Shown here: positions 7,638 to 16,452 of the stretch, piece by piece
How the letters are laid out: each line of letters begins with the position of its first letter
Numbering within the stretch: the stretch's first letter is position 1
Assembly: GCA_049890215.1 (NCBI GenBank)
Contig: JBMHBX010000023.1
Location: 1-64,000, forward strand
Reading direction: 5' to 3'
DNA from: UBA685 sp049890215
GTDB taxonomy: Bacteria; Pseudomonadota; Alphaproteobacteria; Puniceispirillales; Puniceispirillaceae
Length of the DNA: 64,000 bases
Made by a program: the position numbers and the translations under genes
The notes under the pieces: generated by a model
Database searches by the model: none
Told to the model about the DNA's origin: nothing
What the model saw: the letters and a program-made list of their open reading frames with translations, nothing else

Positions 7638-8942
7638 CTAGGCCCTCATGCTTTTGGTAAGTCTGTTCGGCTTATGCCACGGGGACGTTGAACTATTCCA
7701 TGGTATGTCAACACCAAGGGATTTGACAACTTTTATCGCAGAAGAAAGACCATCTTCGTGGAATCCATATTTTGTCCAAGCACCGCAAAAATAAAGGTGA
7801 TTTTGGCCTTGGATTTCTCCTAATCGATTTTGCGCAAGAATAGCGGCCTTATCAAAAATCGGGTGGTCATATGAGAAGACGCGATGAGTGAGGCTCTCCT
7901 CTGGTCTGGTAAAAGGATTTAATGTGACGAATAAGGGCTTATCTTTTTCAATTGATTGCAGTTTATTCATCCAATATGTCACGCTAAGCTGCGGGTTATT
8001 GTCAGACGATGTAAGGTAATTCCATGCGGCCCATGTTGCCTTTCTTTGAGGCATGAGAGTCTCATCTGAATGCAAGATTACTTCATTTGGCTGAAATCCA
8101 AAACAGGATAAAATCTCTTTTTCTTGCTCATTTGCATCACTCATCAGAGCAAGGCTCTCATCTGCATGAGCGGCCATGATGACTTTGTCGAAAAAGATTT
8201 CACCCTCATCTGGCAGACTGATAAACACACCTGCGGCATCACGGCGTATGGATGTGATATTTGCATTTGTGACAATTTGACCGCGGAAGTCATTCAAAAG
8301 GCGTGTAACATATTCGCGAGAGCCGCCATCCACTGTGCGCCAGACGGGCCTGTCAATATAGTTCATCAATTTATGATTTTGCATGAATTGAATAAAGGAT
8401 CTGGCAGGAAATGATAGCATTGTGTCTGCCGGACAAGACCAAATGGCGGCCCCCATCGGCAGTAAATGATCTTCAACAAAAGCATCAGAAAAGCCGCAGC
8501 GTTCAATGAATTCACCAAGAGTTTCATCTGGGGCACTATCGCGGCTGTAATCATAGGCATGTGCATAAAATTTCCGCAAACCATTTAGCATAGACCAATA
8601 GCGCGGTTTGAACAGATTGGATAATTGTGCAGTCAGGCCCTTTAACGTGCCTTCATATTCAAGCGTCTTGTCTCTTAAAGAGACGGCAAAGGTCATTTCT
8701 GAGCCTTTTGTCGGCACTTGTAAATGCGAGAATAGCCCTACCAAATTAGGGTAATTTAACTCGTTATAAACAATGAATCCGGTATCTACAGGGGTGTTTT
8801 CACCATTGAATGATACATCCACGGTGTGAGAATGCCCGCCTATGCGGTCCTGTTTTTCAAATATTGTAACGTCATGTTCCTTGCCAAGAAGCCATGCCGC
8901 CCCCAGCCCTGAAATGCCAGCCCCGATAACCGCTATGCGCAT
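7638..8942 (-). CDS. NAD(P)/FAD-dependent oxidoreductase (COG2907 amine-oxidase fold)
   Basis: 434 residues. The N-terminal dinucleotide-binding motif GAGISGLGAAWLL (about 7-19) is followed by FEKQDRIGGHSHTV, and the C-terminal LYFCGAWTKYGFHEDGL is the second FAD contact. This matches COG2907, predicted flavin oxidoreductases related to phytoene desaturases and amine oxidases. It leads the operon COG2907-DUF1365-Cfa-like-DUF3833. A desaturase-like role on membrane acyl chains (compare UfaD of furan fatty acid synthesis) is a reasonable inference, unproven here. Its AT-rich upstream region (8943-9031) should hold the operon promoter. Confidence 0.9.
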   Translation of the reverse strand: MRIAVIGAGISGLGAAWLLGKEHDVTIFEKQDRIGGHSHTVDVSFNGENTPVDTGFIVYNELNYPNLVGLFSHLQVPTKGSEMTFAVSLRDKTLEYEGTLKGLTAQLSNLFKPRYWSMLNGLRKFYAHAYDYSRDSAPDETLGEFIERCGFSDAFVEDHLLPMGAAIWSCPADTMLSFPARSFIQFMQNHKLMNYIDRPVWRTVDGGSREYVTRLLNDFRGQIVTNANITSIRRDAAGVFISLPDEGEIFFDKVIMAAHADESLALMSDANEQEKEILSCFGFQPNEVILHSDETLMPQRKATWAAWNYLTSSDNNPQLSVTYWMNKLQSIEKDKPLFVTLNPFTRPEESLTHRVFSYDHPIFDKAAILAQNRLGEIQGQNHLYFCGAWTKYGFHEDGLSSAIKVVKSLGVDIPWNSSTSPWHKPNRLTKSMRA

Positions 8943-9031
8943 TTATATCCCCATATAACATAATTATTATTTACTAATTTTTACGCATTGTTCCACGATG
9001 CGGATTGCTGGTTTTGTGGAAAACAGGCTGA
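8943..9031 (-). promoter_or_regulatory. Likely promoter region of the COG2907 operon
   Basis: These 89 bases separate the lipid operon from the repair-endonuclease gene upstream. On the minus strand they contain GGAAC about 50 bases before the start codon and then a strongly AT-rich run. GGAAC resembles the -35 element of several ECF sigma factors, which would suit a stress-induced lipid operon, but no convincing matching -10 is visible at the right spacing. Function as a promoter is inferred from position. Confidence 0.35.
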
Positions 9032-9724
9032 TCATTTATCTTTTTGAAAGACAGATGGGCGGTAGGGCAAAGAATAGGTCATATCATCATGAATTAGATG
9101 TATCTTTGTCTGTTGTGACATATGGTCAGAAAAAGCATCATCAGTGATGTTTAACCCGCCTGTATAGCTGCCAAAAGCGGGTAGTATCAGGTTCAAATCA
9201 GATTGTACAAAACATCTGGCAGACAGGCGTCTGGCCCGTAATTTCACGCGCGCTTTAGGGTGTAAATGCCCGGATATGGTTGGTCGTAATGGCATACCAT
9301 CTGCTTCGTGGCAGAAACGGATATTGTGTTTTACAAATTCGTCTTGTGCACTGCCGAAAAGCCTGTTCGGGAGTTGTGCGTCATGATTGCCTGTAATCCA
9401 GATTATCTTTGTTTTCTCAGCTATTTCGGAAATCATGGATACATAATGTGGAGGCAGGCGGAAAGCACGCTCTGTGCTATGAAAACTGTCACCCAAACAA
9501 ATCAGGGTTTGTGGTTTATCAATTTGAAGACGCTCATTCAGCCTTTGCAACGTGTCTATCGTGTCAAATTGCGGCAGAGGGGCGCCTTTTGATAATGCGG
9601 CGCCTTTTTCAAGATGCATATCAGAGACAATCAGTGTCGCCTCATCCGGCCAGTAAAGAGTGCCATCGCCGTTTAAGTGAAATGTCTGGCCGTGAAATAA
9701 GATCCCTACCTGTTTGTTGGTCAT
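9032..9724 (-). CDS. pdeM: Ligase-associated DNA damage response endonuclease PdeM
   Basis: 230 residues of the calcineurin-like metallophosphoesterase fold. Metal-binding motifs appear in order: SDMHLEKG, LGDSFHS, TGNHDAQ and GHLHPKA. This pattern and the neighbouring helicase identify the PdeM family that accompanies bacterial ATP-dependent ligase repair modules. The start overlaps the helicase stop by 4 bases, so the two are translationally coupled. The exonuclease and ligase of the module lie divergently at 13010-15615. The C-terminus ends in a short charged tail (SVFQKDK). Confidence 0.92.
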   Translation of the reverse strand: MTNKQVGILFHGQTFHLNGDGTLYWPDEATLIVSDMHLEKGAALSKGAPLPQFDTIDTLQRLNERLQIDKPQTLICLGDSFHSTERAFRLPPHYVSMISEIAEKTKIIWITGNHDAQLPNRLFGSAQDEFVKHNIRFCHEADGMPLRPTISGHLHPKARVKLRARRLSARCFVQSDLNLILPAFGSYTGGLNITDDAFSDHMSQQTKIHLIHDDMTYSLPYRPSVFQKDK

Positions 9725-12171
9725 GAAGGTGCCTCACCTTGCATTTCTAACAAAAGCTCTTCTTCGAGTTCGGCAAGCATATCAGTGACACCACTTGCTG
9801 TTACCGCCTCACGGCCGACTTCAAGCATAAGAGGCACAGCGAGCGGGCTAATGTAATCAAGCTGCTTAAAATTTATTTTACCATCAAAACGTGCCAATAA
9901 ATCTGACAGGCGTCTGATATCTGTAAGCCCTTTGGCAGCGTCTTGCTCTGTCGCACGAAGTAGTAAATGATCTGGTTGGTGGCGGCGTAATACATCGTAA
10001 ATTAAATCTGAATTCACTGTCATTTGCTTGCCTGTTTTTTCATGGCCCGGCAGACGTTTTTCGATTAAACCTGAGATAGTGGCGACTTGCCGGAACGAAC
10101 GCTTGAGCATTGTAGATTCTGCCATCCATTCTTCAAGATCGTCCCCTAAGAGATCGGGGCAAAATAAGTCTTCGGGACTGATCACAGGTGATAGAGACCA
10201 AACAGCTACGGCATAATCTGTTGCAACAAAGCCAAGCGGGGCAAGTTTGAATCGTTCCATCCTCCTGGTGATTAGCATGCCAAGCGTTTGATGCGCATTG
10301 CGCCCTTCAAAACAATAAGCCACAAGATAGTGTTTCTGGCCTCTTTTGAAACTCTCAACAAGCAGACGGTCAGGTCCCGGGATAGCTGAGCGATAGGCTT
10401 GCAAATTCAGCCAGTTTGCAACATCTGCCGGCAGCTTGTTTCTGTGGTGTGGGTTTTGCAGCATGTCACGCACTTTATCTGCCAAATTTTGTGAAAGTGG
10501 CAGACGCCCACCAGCATAAGCAGGTACTTTGGGCTCTGTGGCATGGCTTATTTTCGCTTGTACCATATTCGTTTTGATACCAATAAATTCAAGCATTCTG
10601 CCTGCAAAGATAAAGTGATCTCCTGAGATGAGACTTTGAACAAAATATTCCTCAATTTCTCCTAAGACAGGGCCGCCAGATAATCGCACTTTCATTGTGA
10701 CTGTCTCAACAATCGTGCCGATATTCATGCGCCATCTTTGTGCTATCTGAGGAGAGGTAAGCCGCCAGAGACCATCTATGCCTTTTACGAGACGATGAAA
10801 CTGTTCATAATGTGAAAGCGCATAGCCGCCTGTCGCAACAAAATCCAACACATCATCAAATTCATGACGAGACAAGTTCGCATATGGTGGTGCAGTGATA
10901 ATGTTTTGATATAAACTATCAGCGTCAAAGGGCGCAGTTACAGCGCAGCCAATAATGTGTTGTGCCAGCACATCCAATGCGCCGGGGTGATCTTCATTAT
11001 CGTCAAGTGTCATGGAAGATACGCATTCCATGGCTGCCATCACTTCGAGTACTTCAAACCGATTAGCAGGCACCATGATTGCTTTTGAGGCTTTGTCAAG
11101 GTGATGGCCGGCACGACCAATTCGTTGCACAAGGCGTGAGACTCCTTTTGGCGCACCGATTTGAACCACAAGGTCAATATCAGCCCAATCAATTCCCAAA
11201 TCTAAAGATGACGTTGCAACAACGGCGTCTAATTTGCCATCAGCCATGAAAGCTTCAACTTTTCGTCTTTGGCCGACATCAAGAGAGCCATGATGCAAAC
11301 CAATTTTGAAATTGTCATCATTCATAAGCCATAAGGCCTGAAAAAGTAATTCTGCCTGTGCGCGCGTATTGACGAAAATCAGCGTTTTTGCGTGTGACTT
11401 TAACAAATCATATAGCTCTGGCAGGGCATAATGCGCTGAATGGCCTGCCCATGGTATTTCTGCCTTGGTAGACAACATAGAGACTTGCATTTGTTTTGTA
11501 ATTGACGGGCGGACAAGGGTGACTTCATCATGAGCCGGGCTCAACATAGCAGCAAATCGCTCTGGTTTTGCAACAGTCGCTGACAAACCGATTGCCTTTA
11601 GGGGCGCGTGATTGCCAGCTTTATGCAAATGCCGTAATTTTGCGAGGCTCAAAGACAATAAGTCACCCCTTTTTGTTCCGGCAAGCGCGTGTATTTCATC
11701 AATAATAATGGTGTTTAATTTACCAAACAGGCTTGCTGATTCAGGCCATCCAAGCATTAATTCAAGAGATTCAGGGGTGGTAAGCAAGATATGAGGCGGC
11801 TTTGATCTTTGCCTGTTTCGCTTGGATTGGGGCGTGTCTCCTGTCCTTGTTTCAATGGTTATTGGCAGCGCCATATCCTCAACAAGCGGCGTTAGATTTC
11901 GGGCAATATCAGTCGCAAGTGCCTTTAATGGTGAAATATATAATGTATGCAACCCATCATATGAATTTGTGCTCAGATCTATGAGGCTTGGCAGGAAACC
12001 TGATAATGTTTTCCCGGCGCCTGTTGGCGCTATCAGAAGGGCGGATTTACCTGATTGCCAATTCGCAACCAGATGCATTTGATGATTATAAGGCTGCCAC
12101 CCTTTTGCCGTAAACCAGTTGGCAAATATGTCCGGCAGGTTTATCTGTTGTGCTGTCAAAGCAGAATTCAT
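9721..12171 (-). CDS. Ligase-associated DNA damage response DEXH-box helicase (Lhr-like)
   Basis: 816 residues, normal length for the Lhr-related superfamily 2 helicases of ligase-associated repair modules. Walker A is APTGAGKT with Lys54, and the DEIH box is at about 158-161. Helicase motif VI (QRIGRAGH) is present, followed by the winged-helix and Lhr-core C-terminal region. The protein would unwind DNA or hybrids during repair with PdeM, the beta-CASP exonuclease and the ATP-dependent ligase. It is the first gene of the minus-strand arm and is divergent from the GST gene across about 100 bp. Confidence 0.93.
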   Translation of the reverse strand: MNSALTAQQINLPDIFANWFTAKGWQPYNHQMHLVANWQSGKSALLIAPTGAGKTLSGFLPSLIDLSTNSYDGLHTLYISPLKALATDIARNLTPLVEDMALPITIETRTGDTPQSKRNRQRSKPPHILLTTPESLELMLGWPESASLFGKLNTIIIDEIHALAGTKRGDLLSLSLAKLRHLHKAGNHAPLKAIGLSATVAKPERFAAMLSPAHDEVTLVRPSITKQMQVSMLSTKAEIPWAGHSAHYALPELYDLLKSHAKTLIFVNTRAQAELLFQALWLMNDDNFKIGLHHGSLDVGQRRKVEAFMADGKLDAVVATSSLDLGIDWADIDLVVQIGAPKGVSRLVQRIGRAGHHLDKASKAIMVPANRFEVLEVMAAMECVSSMTLDDNEDHPGALDVLAQHIIGCAVTAPFDADSLYQNIITAPPYANLSRHEFDDVLDFVATGGYALSHYEQFHRLVKGIDGLWRLTSPQIAQRWRMNIGTIVETVTMKVRLSGGPVLGEIEEYFVQSLISGDHFIFAGRMLEFIGIKTNMVQAKISHATEPKVPAYAGGRLPLSQNLADKVRDMLQNPHHRNKLPADVANWLNLQAYRSAIPGPDRLLVESFKRGQKHYLVAYCFEGRNAHQTLGMLITRRMERFKLAPLGFVATDYAVAVWSLSPVISPEDLFCPDLLGDDLEEWMAESTMLKRSFRQVATISGLIEKRLPGHEKTGKQMTVNSDLIYDVLRRHQPDHLLLRATEQDAAKGLTDIRRLSDLLARFDGKINFKQLDYISPLAVPLMLEVGREAVTASGVTDMLAELEEELLLEMQGEAPS

Positions 12172-12275
12172 CTTTGCCCTTGAAAATAAAGATTAACATT
12201 GTTCTTGTTTGATGTAAGCCTCGTACAAATAAGCGTCCAGTCTTACTTACCATAATTTTTTGGAGTTCTTGCTTT
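12172..12275. promoter_or_regulatory. Divergent promoter region between repair helicase and GST
   Basis: This 104-bp AT-rich interval must carry promoters for both arms of the split repair locus. On the plus strand a GGAG lies about 12 bases before the GST ATG. I see no LexA/SOS-like palindrome (GAAC-N7-GTTC or similar). Exact -35 and -10 elements could not be assigned with confidence. Confidence 0.4.
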
Positions 12276-12995
12276 ATGATAGACCTATATTATTGGCCAA
12301 CACCAAATGGTTTCAAAATTTCCATCGCGCTAGAAGAGCTAGGTCTTAGCTATCAGGTGAAACCTGTTAATATTGGCAAAGGTGAGCAATTTGAGCCATC
12401 TTTTCTTAAAATTGCGCCAAATAACCGCATGCCGGCCATCGTAGATCATGATGGCCCTGATAATAAAGCTATCAGCATATTTGAATCTGGTGCCATCTTA
12501 CTCTATTTGGCAGAGAAGACAGGTAAATTAATGCCTGCATCCAAAGCAGAGAAAATAGAAGTAACAGAATGGCTGATGTGGCAGATGGGTGGGTTTGGTC
12601 CAATGCTTGGGCAGGCCCATCATTTTATTAAATATACAAAAGAACCTGTGCCATATGGCATTGAGCGCTATGGCAATGAAGCGAACCGTCTTTATGGGGT
12701 TTTGAACAAACGCCTTGAGGGCCGAGAGTTTGTTGTTGGTGATTCATTAAGTATCGCTGATATTGCGATTTTGCCATGGACCAGAACATATTATGATCAA
12801 CATGTCGATATTGAGGATTATCCTCATGTCAAAGAGTGGCGCGCAAGGTTGTTTCTGCGTCCTGCCTTTCAGGCAGGAATTAAGTTAGGGGCTGAGTGGC
12901 GCGAAGATTTATCGAAACTGACAGGCGCTGAATGGGATAAGATGTTTGGCATGGATACTGATAAGGCAGGCGAGCATCCCACAAAATCTGATTAG
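12276..12995 (+). CDS. Glutathione S-transferase, YfcG/Nu-class type
   Basis: 239 residues with an N-terminal thioredoxin-like domain (LYYWPTPNGFKISIALEELG) and the glutathione-contact segment NNRMPAIVD, then a helical C-terminal GST domain. The TPNGFK and NNRMPA motifs match Nu-class enzymes such as YfcG and YghU, which work mainly as glutathione-dependent disulfide or peroxide reductases. It sits between the two arms of the ligase-associated repair module and ends 14 bases before the exonuclease start, so it is probably cotranscribed with exonuclease and ligase. Whether this link is functional is unknown. Confidence 0.9.
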   Translation: MIDLYYWPTPNGFKISIALEELGLSYQVKPVNIGKGEQFEPSFLKIAPNNRMPAIVDHDGPDNKAISIFESGAILLYLAEKTGKLMPASKAEKIEVTEWLMWQMGGFGPMLGQAHHFIKYTKEPVPYGIERYGNEANRLYGVLNKRLEGREFVVGDSLSIADIAILPWTRTYYDQHVDIEDYPHVKEWRARLFLRPAFQAGIKLGAEWREDLSKLTGAEWDKMFGMDTDKAGEHPTKSD

Positions 12996-13009
12996 CCGGA
13001 TGAACTGCT

Positions 13010-14029
13010 ATGATTGAGTGGGTATATCCCAGAGCTGAGGGTTTATATGTCGCGCCTTTGGATGCTTATGTTGATCCGGTGCGGCCTGTCAAAAGAGCGT
13101 TGATTACGCATGGTCATGCAGACCATGCGCGCGCCGGTCATGAAACTGTTTATGCAACATCTCAGACCCTTGATATTATGGCGCTGCGCTATGGTGCTGA
13201 TTTTGCATCTAACCGCTATCCCATAGATTATGGTCAGTCTGTATCATTTGACAATACTGAGATAGAAATGGCCTCCGCCGGTCATGTCTTAGGGTCAGCA
13301 CAAATCATTATCACACATCAAAATCAGCGTTTAATAGCGGCAGGTGATTATAAACGGGCATTTGACCCGACTGTCCGGCCATTTGATGTTCGTTCTTGCG
13401 ATGTTTTTATTACTGAGGCGACCTTTGGATTGCCTGTCTTTTCGCATCCTTCGCCAATAGAAGAAGTAAATAAACTGCTAAATTTCTGTTCATTATTTCC
13501 AAACAGAAGTTGCTTTATCGGCGCTTATGCGTTGGGCAAGGCACAGCGTGTAATAAAATTATTAAGGCTAAGTGGTTATGAGACACCTATCTATCTTCAC
13601 GGTGCATTATTGCCCTTAAGCCATTATTACAAGTCGCAAGGCATTGAGCTTGGCACGCTACTGCCATTGCCGGAAAAGCCACGTGGCGGGGCAAATCAGG
13701 AATTAAAGGGGCATATTATCATGGGCCCGCCATCAGCCATTGGTAGTCCTTGGGCAAATAGATTGCCAGATCCGATTATCTGTTTTGCATCTGGTTGGAT
13801 GCAAGTGAAAGCAAGGGCAAAACAACGTTCTGTTGAGGTGCCGCTTATCTTATCAGATCATGCTGATTGGCAAGATATTTTGAGAACCGTCTGTGAGATT
13901 GCGCCTAAGGAAGTTTGGATTACCCATGGTAATGAGGAAGCTTTGCTGCATGAATTCGCCAAAAGGGGACAAAAGGCGCGTGCCCTTTCAATGGTCGGCT
14001 TTGAGCGTATGGTGGGAGATGAGGGATGA
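13010..14029 (+). CDS. Ligase-associated DNA damage response exonuclease
   Basis: 339 residues of the metallo-beta-lactamase/beta-CASP fold. The zinc motif THGHADHA gives His34, His36, Asp38 and His39. Later conserved points are SAGHVLGSAQI, GDYKRAFDP, and C-terminal LSDHADW and WITHGNEEAL, typical of SNM1-like nucleases. Members of this family accompany the ATP-dependent ligase and process DNA ends in a proposed repair pathway. The stop overlaps the ligase ATG by 4 bases, indicating tight coupling. Confidence 0.93.
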   Translation: MIEWVYPRAEGLYVAPLDAYVDPVRPVKRALITHGHADHARAGHETVYATSQTLDIMALRYGADFASNRYPIDYGQSVSFDNTEIEMASAGHVLGSAQIIITHQNQRLIAAGDYKRAFDPTVRPFDVRSCDVFITEATFGLPVFSHPSPIEEVNKLLNFCSLFPNRSCFIGAYALGKAQRVIKLLRLSGYETPIYLHGALLPLSHYYKSQGIELGTLLPLPEKPRGGANQELKGHIIMGPPSAIGSPWANRLPDPIICFASGWMQVKARAKQRSVEVPLILSDHADWQDILRTVCEIAPKEVWITHGNEEALLHEFAKRGQKARALSMVGFERMVGDEG

Positions 14030-15615
14030 AGTCTTTTGCCACCCTGCTTGAGAATTTAGTATTTTCACCGGGGCGAAACGCTAAGATAGCGCATTTGGTT
14101 TCCTGGCTGAAAGCGACTTCTGGTAACAGCAGGGGTTATGGCGTTGCTGCGATTACAGGGGATTTAAGTCTGCCTCATGTAAAAGGTGCGATGATACGCC
14201 AATTGGCAGCTAGTACGACTGATGAGGTGTTATTTGCCTTATCTTATGATTTTGTGGGTGATTTGGCAGAAACCGTATCTCTTCTCTGGCCTGCAAGACA
14301 AATCCATGACCAAGAAAAAGACGGGTTTGTGCTAGGTGATATGGTTCAGACCTTACAGAATAGCACGCGCAAAGAGGCTGAAGAGCGCATGCGCTATTAT
14401 CTTGATAATCTTGACCAGACCCAAAGGTGGGCATTGCTGAAGCTTGCCACTGGTGGTCTTCGTGTGGGGGTGTCTGCGCGCCTAATGCGTGTCTCTCTGG
14501 CAACGGCTTTTGATAGGGCGGTTGAGGATATTGAAGAAATTTGGCCGTTAATTGAGCCACCTTATGAGCCGTTATTTGACTGGCTGGAAGGAAGAGCAGA
14601 GAGACCAAAATCTGAGGGAAGGGCGGTTTTCAAACCCTTAATGCTAGCCAATCCGCTTGAGGTGTCTGACAGGCAGTCTTTATCGTTACAGGATTTTCAG
14701 ATTGAATGGAAATGGGACGGCGCGCGGGTGCAGCTTGTATCAGCAAAAGAGGGGGTGAGGCTCTTTTCGCGCTCTGGTGATGATATATCATCTGCTTTTC
14801 CAGAATTAATACAATATCCTGGCTTTCTTGGTGTGCTGGATGGAGAATTGCTGGCAGGTACCAAGGAGCAATTGGGTAGTTTTAATGAGTTGCAAAAGCG
14901 GTTAAATCGCAAAAAAGCATCAGCGAAAATGCAAGCTGAGCAACCTGTTTTCATGCGTTGTTATGATTTGCTTGCATATGATGAGACAGATCTCAGACAG
15001 CTTGCTTTGACAGACAGGCGCAGGATGTTGGAGGCGTATTTTGCTTCTGATAGCCACACTCATCTTGATTTATCACCTCTTATCAGCGCCCCATCCTGGG
15101 ATGAGCTTGAGGCTATAAAAGACCAATGCCGCACTGACCCTTTGATCGAGGGCGTGATGTTAAAACGCAAAAATGCGCCATATCAGTTAGGCCGTATATC
15201 TGGTCAGTGGTATAAATGGAAACGTGATCCTCTCTTTGCTGATCTTGTCATTTTATATGCACAAAGAGGGCATGGAAGGCGATCATCTCAATATTCTGAT
15301 TTTACATTTGGGGCATGGCAAGCTTCTGAAAACGGGCCTGTCTTAGTTCCTGTTGGCAAGGCATATTCCGGCTTTACAGATCAGGAATTGCGCCAATTGG
15401 ATAAATTTGTGCGTGATCATACTGTCGCGAAATATGGTCCTGTAAGGGAAGTTGAGCCAAAATTAGTGATAGAGGCCGCATTTGATTCAATTCACCTCTC
15501 AAACCGTCACAAAAGCGGTGTTGCTATGAGATTTCCAAGATTTCATGCCATTCGGTGGGATAAGGATATTGAAGAGGCAGATACAGTCGATATGTTAAAA
15601 AAATACGTCACTTAG
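14026..15615 (+). CDS. ATP-dependent DNA ligase (repair-module type)
   Basis: 529 residues. An N-terminal helical DNA-binding domain (about 1-200) precedes the nucleotidyltransferase core, whose motif I EWKWDGARVQL carries the adenylated Lys229. Motif III-like CYDLLAYDE, motif IV EGVMLKR and motif V WYKWKRDP follow, then an OB-fold C-terminal domain. It is a repair ligase separate from the essential NAD-dependent LigA, which is not in this window. Together with the exonuclease, helicase and PdeM it makes a full ligase-associated DNA damage module. It ends 10 bases from the convergent DUF2256 stop. Confidence 0.95.
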   Translation: MKSFATLLENLVFSPGRNAKIAHLVSWLKATSGNSRGYGVAAITGDLSLPHVKGAMIRQLAASTTDEVLFALSYDFVGDLAETVSLLWPARQIHDQEKDGFVLGDMVQTLQNSTRKEAEERMRYYLDNLDQTQRWALLKLATGGLRVGVSARLMRVSLATAFDRAVEDIEEIWPLIEPPYEPLFDWLEGRAERPKSEGRAVFKPLMLANPLEVSDRQSLSLQDFQIEWKWDGARVQLVSAKEGVRLFSRSGDDISSAFPELIQYPGFLGVLDGELLAGTKEQLGSFNELQKRLNRKKASAKMQAEQPVFMRCYDLLAYDETDLRQLALTDRRRMLEAYFASDSHTHLDLSPLISAPSWDELEAIKDQCRTDPLIEGVMLKRKNAPYQLGRISGQWYKWKRDPLFADLVILYAQRGHGRRSSQYSDFTFGAWQASENGPVLVPVGKAYSGFTDQELRQLDKFVRDHTVAKYGPVREVEPKLVIEAAFDSIHLSNRHKSGVAMRFPRFHAIRWDKDIEEADTVDMLKKYVT

Positions 15616-15625
15616 CAAAGATATC

Positions 15626-15778
15626 TTAAGAGCCGCGTTTTGCATCTGATTTACATCTTTGGGAGCAGAACCGAATCGTGTCCCAATCACGTGCCCATTT
15701 TTTACGCCATGTAAAAGGTTTCTGGCACATCTGGCAAATGCGTGTGGGTAAATCGCCTTTTCTGGTCATCTTTGCCAT
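15626..15778 (-). CDS. DUF2256 family small zinc-ribbon-like protein
   Basis: This 50-residue protein starts at the ATG at 15778. It reads MAKMTRKGDLPTRICQMCQK, followed by PFTWRKKW, DWDTIRFCSQRCK and a short tail. The DLPT-x-C-x2-C, PFTWRKKW and YCS/FCS-x2-C pattern is that of DUF2256, with two CxxC-type pairs likely to bind zinc. DUF2256 genes are commonly found beside photolyase/cryptochrome genes; none is present here, the neighbour being the repair ligase on the opposite strand. Function is unknown. The small size makes it easy to miss. Confidence 0.9.
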   Translation of the reverse strand: MAKMTRKGDLPTRICQMCQKPFTWRKKWARDWDTIRFCSQRCKSDAKRGS

Positions 15779-15795
15779 GGCAATCTCATTCGTCT

Positions 15796-15978
15796 TCAGG
15801 TTGGTCTTTGTTCACCGTCAAATATAAGTGTGCAGTTATTAAAAACCACCTGTTCAAACAAAGATTCTTTGCACAAGTGCCATTCTCTGGCGCCGCGGTC
15901 AGAAAAATCATTGCGCCAAATTAAAAGGATCATCAAAAAAGCTAGCAAGCCAAAAATGACAAAGCGCCCTGTGAACAT
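15796..15978 (-). CDS. Possible small single-pass membrane protein
   Basis: A 60-residue reading frame fits the gap between the YcgN and DUF2256 genes on the same strand. It begins MFTGRFVIFGLLAFLMILLIW, giving one membrane helix at about residues 5-21, followed by a polar segment with two cysteines (HLCKE, FNNCT). AGGAG lies about 12 bases upstream of the ATG, which is rather long. No family is recognised. It may be a real small protein translated in the YcgN transcript, or a chance frame. Confidence 0.4.
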   Translation of the reverse strand: MFTGRFVIFGLLAFLMILLIWRNDFSDRGAREWHLCKESLFEQVVFNNCTLIFDGEQRPT

Positions 15979-15999
15979 AGTTGTGCTGAGCTCCTCACC

Positions 16000-16452
16000 T
16001 TATGAGATGTTATCCCAATCATATAAATGGTCTGGCATATCATGGTCTGAGATATGTGTTTCACTTGTCACTTTATTTGCCACACAATGGCCAGCAGCGA
16101 TCATCTGTTTTTGGCTGCCAGTATTAAGAGGGTGCCAGTCAGGCAAGTTCCTTCCTTCATAAAGGCGGCGATAAGCGCAGCTTTCAGGCATCCACTGAAT
16201 ATCTTTCAAATTATGAGGCTGCAGAATAACACAGTCTGAGACATGTTTTTTACGGTCGGTGTAATTCGTGCAACGCGCTGTTTTTGTGCATAGTAACTTG
16301 CAGGATACATCAGTATAATAAATACCCCCGCTATCTATATCTTCTAATTTGAGAACGCAGCATTTCCCGCAACCATCACATAATGACTCCCATTGTTCGG
16401 GTGTCATTTCGGTTAGGGGGACATGTTTCCAGAAGGGGGTTTCTGTTGCCAT
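16000..16452 (-). CDS. YcgN/UPF0260 family cysteine-cluster protein
   Basis: 150 residues. The N-terminus PFWKHVPLTEMTPEQWESLC leads into CDGCGKCC (Cys25, 28, 31, 32), and more cysteines follow in VSCKLL, TARCTNY and SDCV. This is the hallmark of the UPF0260/YcgN family (COG2983), thought to bind a metal or iron-sulfur centre; the physiological role is unknown. The ATG lies 40 bases inside the end of the upstream cfa gene in another frame, so the two are probably cotranscribed. Confidence 0.92.
   Translation of the reverse strand: MATETPFWKHVPLTEMTPEQWESLCDGCGKCCVLKLEDIDSGGIYYTDVSCKLLCTKTARCTNYTDRKKHVSDCVILQPHNLKDIQWMPESCAYRRLYEGRNLPDWHPLNTGSQKQMIAAGHCVANKVTSETHISDHDMPDHLYDWDNIS

Noticed and set aside
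8943..9031. GGAAC as an ECF sigma -35 for the lipid operon
   Set aside because: Suggestive given the cluster, but no matching -10 at proper spacing was found, so not called as a defined promoter.
14210..14608. 132-codon frame opposite the DNA ligase gene
   Set aside because: Antisense to a well-conserved ligase; His/Gln/Pro-rich composition is typical of a shadow.
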